This document shows, piece after piece, positions 5,447 to 9,366 of a stretch of 9,366 nucleotides of DNA. The translations under genes were made by a program, and so were the position numbers. This stretch comes from a bacterium UBP14_UBA6098 (GTDB lineage: Bacteria > UBP14 > UBA6098), in assembly GCA_002428525.1 (NCBI GenBank), contig DIWU01000018.1, forward strand, positions 29,219 to 38,584, read 5' to 3'. The notes beneath the pieces are model-generated. The model saw nothing but the letters and a program-made list of their open reading frames with translations. It was not told the DNA's origin and searched no databases. Numbering within the stretch: position 1 is the first letter of the stretch; every line of letters starts with the position of its first letter.

Positions 5447-8400
5447 ATGCGTATTCTCTCTCACCCCTCGCTAAGAATCCCATTATTTGCTTTAATATCC
5501 ATAGCCGGAGCGGCCCTTGCGGCAAACGAGTCCATAGATTTCGGAGTCGAGATTCGGCGCAATGAGATAGAACTTTCAAGGGTAGTTTCACCGTCCGGGC
5601 GAATATTCGATATTGCCGAAATAGCCGGAGAATACGCCCTCGAGGGCGAACCGGGGTTTCCGCTTCTGCCGATACGATATATTTTTCTTGCAGTTCCCGA
5701 CGGTGCGAGGTTCGTCTCCTCGCAACTAACCAGCTCGAGCGAAGCAAGCCTTCCCGGAACATATACTATCCTCCCCGCCCAACCCCAAAGTCCGATAAGC
5801 CGGCCTTCACAAGATTTTGTCGATTATAATAGCGCAATAGCGAACTCGCCCTATCCCTTTCCGGACGCGCCGCTTGTCTTCATTGAGGAGGCCTCGATTC
5901 GCGGATTTCGCTTCTTCGTTTTTCGCTACCAGCCATTGAGCTGGACGCCCTCGAACGGGCGGCTCGATTATATCCAAAGCGCCGAATTCGAGATCACATA
6001 TGAGATCGACGAGGGACGAAAAAGCCCCCTTCCGAAATCCGAAACATTTTTCGAGATAGCGCAAAACCTCGCGATAAACCCCGCGAAAATCCAAGCCCCG
6101 CGCAGGCGGCCTATGACTTTGCCCAGCCCTAACTATTTGATTATTACATCAAGCGGCCTCGCCTCTTCATTCCAGCCGCTGGCCGACTGGAAAACCCGCA
6201 AGGGCGTGCCCGCGAGGATTATCTCGATCGAAACCATTCAATCGAGCTATTCCGGCGCCGATCTCGCGGCTAAGATTAAGAACTGTATTTACGAATATGT
6301 CTTTTACCATGGTGTCGAGTTTGTCCTCCTAGGCGGCGACGAGTCGATTATTCCAGTATATTATTGCTACTGTATCGTCAACGGCGAGGACCCACCGAAC
6401 GACCCCAACTGGACGCTTCCCGCGGATATATACTATTCCGGCCTCGAGGGCATCGACATCACGAACTGGAACTCCGACGGCGACGGCGAACCCTGCGAAC
6501 CCTCCGGCGACGGTGTCGATATGTATCCCGATGTGATCATCACGCGCGCGGCAGTCCGCACACCCGCACACGCCCGCGCTTTCGCAGAGAAATCGATCAA
6601 CTACGAAGCGAATCCCCCGCTGTCGGACTTCGCGAAAAAACTCATTGTCTCCGGTGTTCTTCTGTGGGACCCGGTCGGGGAAATCTCCGACGCCGAGGCG
6701 AAATCCGATATCCTCATCTCGGATTTCATCGCCCCATACTGGTCGCCGACAATCGTCCGCCTCTTCGACACTACTCCGGGGATCGATCTCTCGGCCGCAC
6801 TGCTTAAAGCATATATGGATTTGGGCTTCGGGCATATGCATATCGCCACGCACGGCGGAAACACAAGCTGGAGTGTTGAGAGCGGGTCGTCCTATAACTC
6901 CGGCGACGCCGCAGGACAGACCAACTTCTCAACGCAAGGGGTCATCGCGACTATCGCATGCAATTCCAACGGCTTCGACCAAGAGGACGACCCCTGCCTT
7001 TCGGAGGCGCTGATTCGCAACTCCCACGGCGGCGCTGTGGGCTTCTTCGGAAGTTCCCGCTACGGCTGGGGTTACGGCGGCGGAACCGCCGAACACGGCG
7101 CGTCCTTCCTTTATGACGACGAGTTCTATCGCCGCCTGCTCTCAGACGGCGTTTACCAATTCGGCAGGCTTTCCACCGAGACTAAGATTTCGCGGATGCC
7201 CGCCGCAGTGGATTACGGCGCGACGCGCTGGCTTCAGTTCACGATTAATCCCCAAGGCGACCCCGAGCTTGGAGTGCTCACCGAAGACCCGGTCTTCATC
7301 ACTGCGACCCACGAGGCTACTATCGACGCGGGCTCGAACTTTATCGTCACAACCTCGCCCTCGGGCAAAAAGGTTTGTTGCTGGATGGAGAGCGCGGACT
7401 ATTATCAGATCGGCATTTCTCCCTTCACCTTCACAGCTCCGTCCGAGGAGGGGACTATTCTCGTAACTGCCTCGGCTCGAAACTCCGTCCCCTATCTCGG
7501 CTCGATCACAGTCGAGAACCTCTTCGCCCCGCGCGGGATTGTCCTCGTCGCGCCCTTCGACGACGCCGCTATCGGCCAAGGCGCAAACTCCCTTCGCCCG
7601 ACGCTTCTTTGGGAGGTCCCCGGTGACCCCAACGATGACAATATTCATTTTCGCGTCCAGTGGGACGATGCCCCCGATTTCGACTCACCGCTGGGAACCG
7701 CCGAATCGAGGCTTCACGCCCCGGGATTCTTCGGCGGGCCGTATCCGGTGCTGTCCGGAACCTCCGACACGATCGGCTATACCTTCGCCGCAAACCTCGT
7801 TCACGGCGCGACCTACTGGTGGCGCGTTTCCGCCTTTGACGGCCTGCATTACGGCAACTGGTCGGAGACCCGCAGTTTCACTGTCGATACAACTCTGGAC
7901 TATATCGATTGGAGCCAGCGCGTCTCCGGGCAGTTCGCAAAATCCCCGAGTCGCGCTGGGGTTGCCATCGATCTCGATCGGCTCTCCGCGATCGAGTTCC
8001 CGACCGAAGCCGACCAGATCGGCGCACCGATTATCGACCCCGGCCTCGAAACTTTATCGAATTGGGAATACTTCGCAAACCGACTAACCGGCACCTTCGA
8101 TTACGGCCAATCCTCGGAACGCGCGTTCCAAGGGACTTACAGCTACAAATTCGGCGTCGGCTCCTCGATTCTCATGGCCGGCGATTATCAGCAGATCTCG
8201 CAGGCCTTCGATATGACCGACTACAACGCACTATTCTTCGCGCTTTACGCCGACGGCGAGAACAACAACGACCGCGTGCGCGCGAGGGTTTATATCGCTG
8301 AAGACCTCCTTTTCGACGAGCAGATCGTTTCCACGCCTATCGATGAGGCCTCGGCGAAGATCGATATTTCGAGCTATCGCGGGGAAAACGAGCTTGTCCT

Positions 8401-9040
8401 GCAACAGTTCGTGCGAACCTTCAGCCTCGCCACCAGAAGGGATTGCTATTTCGACAACATCCGCCTCGGCTGGACTGTCTTCTCCTCGCCGATTCGCTTC
8501 GACGACGCTCACCGGGCTATGGAGTGGAACCGCGTCAAATGGACTGAATCCGGCGCGAACGGCGATTTTCGTTTGACAGTCCAGAGGGTCGAGGAGGGGG
8601 TTTGGACGGATATCGACGGTCTTGTCGATCTCGACCACTCGGCCGAGGGGCACGATATCTCGATGCTCGGTCATCAGGACTCGATTCGCCTGAAGGGAAA
8701 ATTCACCTACTCCGGCGGCGCTCCCGCGGTCGAGGACTGGTCGGTCTCGTGGACCTATGACCCGACTGAGGCAACCGAGGCAAAGCTCCCGCAAACGCTC
8801 GCAATCTCGATTTTCCCGAACCCCTTCAACAGCTCATGCAAAATAGTCGCGCCGGAAGGCTCGAAGGTGCGAATATACGATATTCAGGGGCGCATCGTGG
8901 AGGATTTGTCGGAGAGCTTCGCCGCCCCAAGGAACACCGAGGTTTGGTCGCCATCGAATGAGATCGGCTCCGGTGTATATTTCGTGCGAATCGAGCATGG
9001 CAAGGCCTCGAAGGTTCTGCGCGCGGTGTTGGTTAAATAA
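5447..9040 (+). CDS. Secreted C25 (gingipain-like) cysteine protease with type IX sorting domain
   Basis: The 1197-residue protein begins with a signal peptide ending GAALA (residue 25). Residues 30-190 resemble the C25 propeptide. The peptidase domain spans about 225-610. It contains LLGGDESIIPVYY (294-306), an Asp-rich probable calcium loop NSDGDGEPC (342-350), the catalytic His469 in HIATHGG and the catalytic Cys505 in IATIACNSNGF, 36 residues later. After NPQGDPELG (601-609) comes an Ig-like segment (615-690). A fibronectin-III-like domain ends YWWRVSAFDG (790-799). A beta-rich, possibly carbohydrate- or surface-binding region follows (about 860-1010), then another beta region. Residues 1118-1197, from ISIFPNPFNSS to VLRAVLVK, form a type A type IX sorting domain. 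The enzyme should cross the inner membrane by Sec and the outer membrane by the type IX machinery, none of which is in the window. AAAGG nine bases before the ATG supports the start. Confidence 0.93.
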   Translation: MRILSHPSLRIPLFALISIAGAALAANESIDFGVEIRRNEIELSRVVSPSGRIFDIAEIAGEYALEGEPGFPLLPIRYIFLAVPDGARFVSSQLTSSSEASLPGTYTILPAQPQSPISRPSQDFVDYNSAIANSPYPFPDAPLVFIEEASIRGFRFFVFRYQPLSWTPSNGRLDYIQSAEFEITYEIDEGRKSPLPKSETFFEIAQNLAINPAKIQAPRRRPMTLPSPNYLIITSSGLASSFQPLADWKTRKGVPARIISIETIQSSYSGADLAAKIKNCIYEYVFYHGVEFVLLGGDESIIPVYYCYCIVNGEDPPNDPNWTLPADIYYSGLEGIDITNWNSDGDGEPCEPSGDGVDMYPDVIITRAAVRTPAHARAFAEKSINYEANPPLSDFAKKLIVSGVLLWDPVGEISDAEAKSDILISDFIAPYWSPTIVRLFDTTPGIDLSAALLKAYMDLGFGHMHIATHGGNTSWSVESGSSYNSGDAAGQTNFSTQGVIATIACNSNGFDQEDDPCLSEALIRNSHGGAVGFFGSSRYGWGYGGGTAEHGASFLYDDEFYRRLLSDGVYQFGRLSTETKISRMPAAVDYGATRWLQFTINPQGDPELGVLTEDPVFITATHEATIDAGSNFIVTTSPSGKKVCCWMESADYYQIGISPFTFTAPSEEGTILVTASARNSVPYLGSITVENLFAPRGIVLVAPFDDAAIGQGANSLRPTLLWEVPGDPNDDNIHFRVQWDDAPDFDSPLGTAESRLHAPGFFGGPYPVLSGTSDTIGYTFAANLVHGATYWWRVSAFDGLHYGNWSETRSFTVDTTLDYIDWSQRVSGQFAKSPSRAGVAIDLDRLSAIEFPTEADQIGAPIIDPGLETLSNWEYFANRLTGTFDYGQSSERAFQGTYSYKFGVGSSILMAGDYQQISQAFDMTDYNALFFALYADGENNNDRVRARVYIAEDLLFDEQIVSTPIDEASAKIDISSYRGENELVLQQFVRTFSLATRRDCYFDNIRLGWTVFSSPIRFDDAHRAMEWNRVKWTESGANGDFRLTVQRVEEGVWTDIDGLVDLDHSAEGHDISMLGHQDSIRLKGKFTYSGGAPAVEDWSVSWTYDPTEATEAKLPQTLAISIFPNPFNSSCKIVAPEGSKVRIYDIQGRIVEDLSESFAAPRNTEVWSPSNEIGSGVYFVRIEHGKASKVLRAVLVK

Positions 9041-9043
9041 GAA

Positions 9044-9071
9044 GGTTATAGGTTATGGGTTTTGGGTATTA
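9044..9071 (+). repeat. Four heptamer units, GGTNNNN type
   Basis: Units GGTTATA, GGTTATG, GGTTTTG and GGTATTA keep an exact 7-nt period starting three bases after the protease stop codon. They correspond to the five-unit run at 170-204. Confidence 0.7.
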
Positions 9072-9075
9072 CACG

Positions 9076-9093
9076 ACGGCGCTGAAGCGCCGT
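9076..9093. repeat. GC-rich palindrome
   Basis: ACGGCGC (9076-9082) pairs with GCGCCGT (9087-9093) around TGAA. No T run follows, so it is not a complete terminator. It is one more short hairpin module between heptamer runs. Confidence 0.55.
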
Positions 9094-9100
9094 AGGAATA

Positions 9101-9128
9101 GGTAAAAGGTAAAAGGTAAAGGGTAAAA
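9101..9128 (+). repeat. Four heptamer units, GGTAAAA type
   Basis: Units GGTAAAA, GGTAAAA, GGTAAAG and GGTAAAA follow each other without gap. The last unit can also pair with CTTTACC (9131-9137) as a small hairpin. The run mirrors 136-163 on the other side of the gene block. Confidence 0.85.
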
Positions 9129-9140
9129 GGCTTTACCGTA

Positions 9141-9166
9141 GGGGCGTATTGAATACGCCCTTTTTT
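9141..9166 (+). terminator. Intrinsic terminator after the protease gene
   Basis: GGGCGTA (9142-9148) pairs with TACGCCC (9154-9160) around TTGAA, and six T residues follow (9161-9166). It lies 100 bases beyond the protease stop and is the most likely 3' end of that transcript. Confidence 0.7.
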
Positions 9167-9174
9167 AATGCCGG

Positions 9175-9206
9175 GGCTTCGGCTCCGCTCAGCCACCGGT
9201 TGCTCC
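9175..9206 (+). repeat. Diverged half copy of the long intergenic repeat
   Basis: CTTCGGCTCCGCTCAGC then CACCGGTTGCTCC follows the 3' half of the long element (CTTCGACTTCGCTCAGTG, ACCACCGGTCGCTCC) with a few substitutions and a two-base gap. The terminal inverted repeats are absent, so it is an old, truncated copy. Confidence 0.6.
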
Positions 9207-9217
9207 AGTAATTTGTA

Positions 9218-9244
9218 GGGGCGCACGGCGGTGCGCCCTTTTTT
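9218..9244 (+). terminator. Second terminator-like hairpin
   Basis: GGGCGCAC (9219-9226) pairs perfectly with GTGCGCCC (9231-9238) around GGCG, followed by six T residues (9239-9244). It would back up the terminator at 9141-9166. Like that one it has the prefix GTAGGGGCG, so both may derive from one repeat family. Confidence 0.65.
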
Positions 9245-9255
9245 ATCGGCACGGC

Positions 9256-9350
9256 TTCGATACGGGCATGAGAATGCCCTACTCAGCCACCGGCACTTCG
9301 ACTTCGCTCAGTGACCACCGGTCGCTCCCGTAGCCGAAGGGCGTATCGAA
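9256..9350 (+). repeat. Long intergenic repeat, copy 3 (complete, inverted, 95 bp)
   Basis: This is the reverse complement of the copies at 1-84 and 300-391, bounded by TTCGATACG (9256-9264) and CGTATCGAA (9342-9350). It differs from copy 2 by one missing base, which weakens the GCCC-TTC-GGGC hairpin. It also has a hairpin GGGCAT-GAGA-ATGCCC (9264-9279) where the others have GGGC-TAAT-GCCC. Relative to the gene ending before it, it has the same orientation as copy 2. Confidence 0.9.
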
Positions 9351-9366
9351 ACGCCGGTCGTTGAGT

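Larger units (their letters stand above)
9041..9366. other. Non-coding repeat mosaic downstream of the protease gene
   Basis: No gene is supported in these 326 bases. In order they hold GGTTATA-type heptamers (9044-9071), a palindrome (9076-9093), GGTAAAA-type heptamers (9101-9128), a terminator (9141-9166), a diverged half copy of the long repeat (9175-9206), a second terminator (9218-9244) and a full long repeat (9256-9350). The same module types occur at positions 1-394. Confidence 0.75.

Overview
The window looks like a chromosomal piece of a moderately GC-rich Gram-negative bacterium, probably from one of the candidate lineages of the wider Bacteroidetes/Fibrobacteres-Chlorobi assemblage. 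The main evidence is a 1197-residue gingipain-like (C25) protease with a signal peptide and a C-terminal type IX secretion sorting domain whose motif (FPNPFNSS) is common in those lineages. The rod-shape gene mreB, short secreted outer-membrane-type proteins and repeat-rich intergenic DNA fit this. The exact phylum cannot be fixed from the sequence.

Layout. Positions 1-462 are non-coding and built from repeat modules: two identical copies of a ~92-bp element, heptamer tracts and hairpins. Positions 463-4222 hold a minus-strand gene string, read right to left: deoB (phosphopentomutase), a 61-residue secreted protein that looks like an internally deleted paralogue, a second secreted protein broken by an in-frame TGA, mreB, and an O-methyltransferase whose ATG overlaps the mreB stop (TAATG). 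Positions 4223-4594 are a divergent intergenic region. It contains a 152-nt sequence whose four stems pair perfectly as a four-way junction, followed by a promoter with both hexamers matching the sigma-70 consensus. A plus-strand HNH-type nuclease gene (4595-5326) follows, then the plus-strand C25 protease (5447-9040). Positions 9041-9366 are again a repeat mosaic made of the same modules, with two hairpin/T-tract terminators and another copy of the long element.

How it fits together. deoB interconverts pentose 1- and 5-phosphates in nucleoside salvage. mreB builds the cell-shape cytoskeleton but is not followed by mreC/mreD here. The C25 protease is expected to be exported and attached to or released from the cell surface. 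The two secreted minus-strand genes are relics or remodelled members of one family. The most unusual part is the four-armed palindromic element and the lone HNH gene next to it. They may form one small mobile unit, but only their adjacency supports this.
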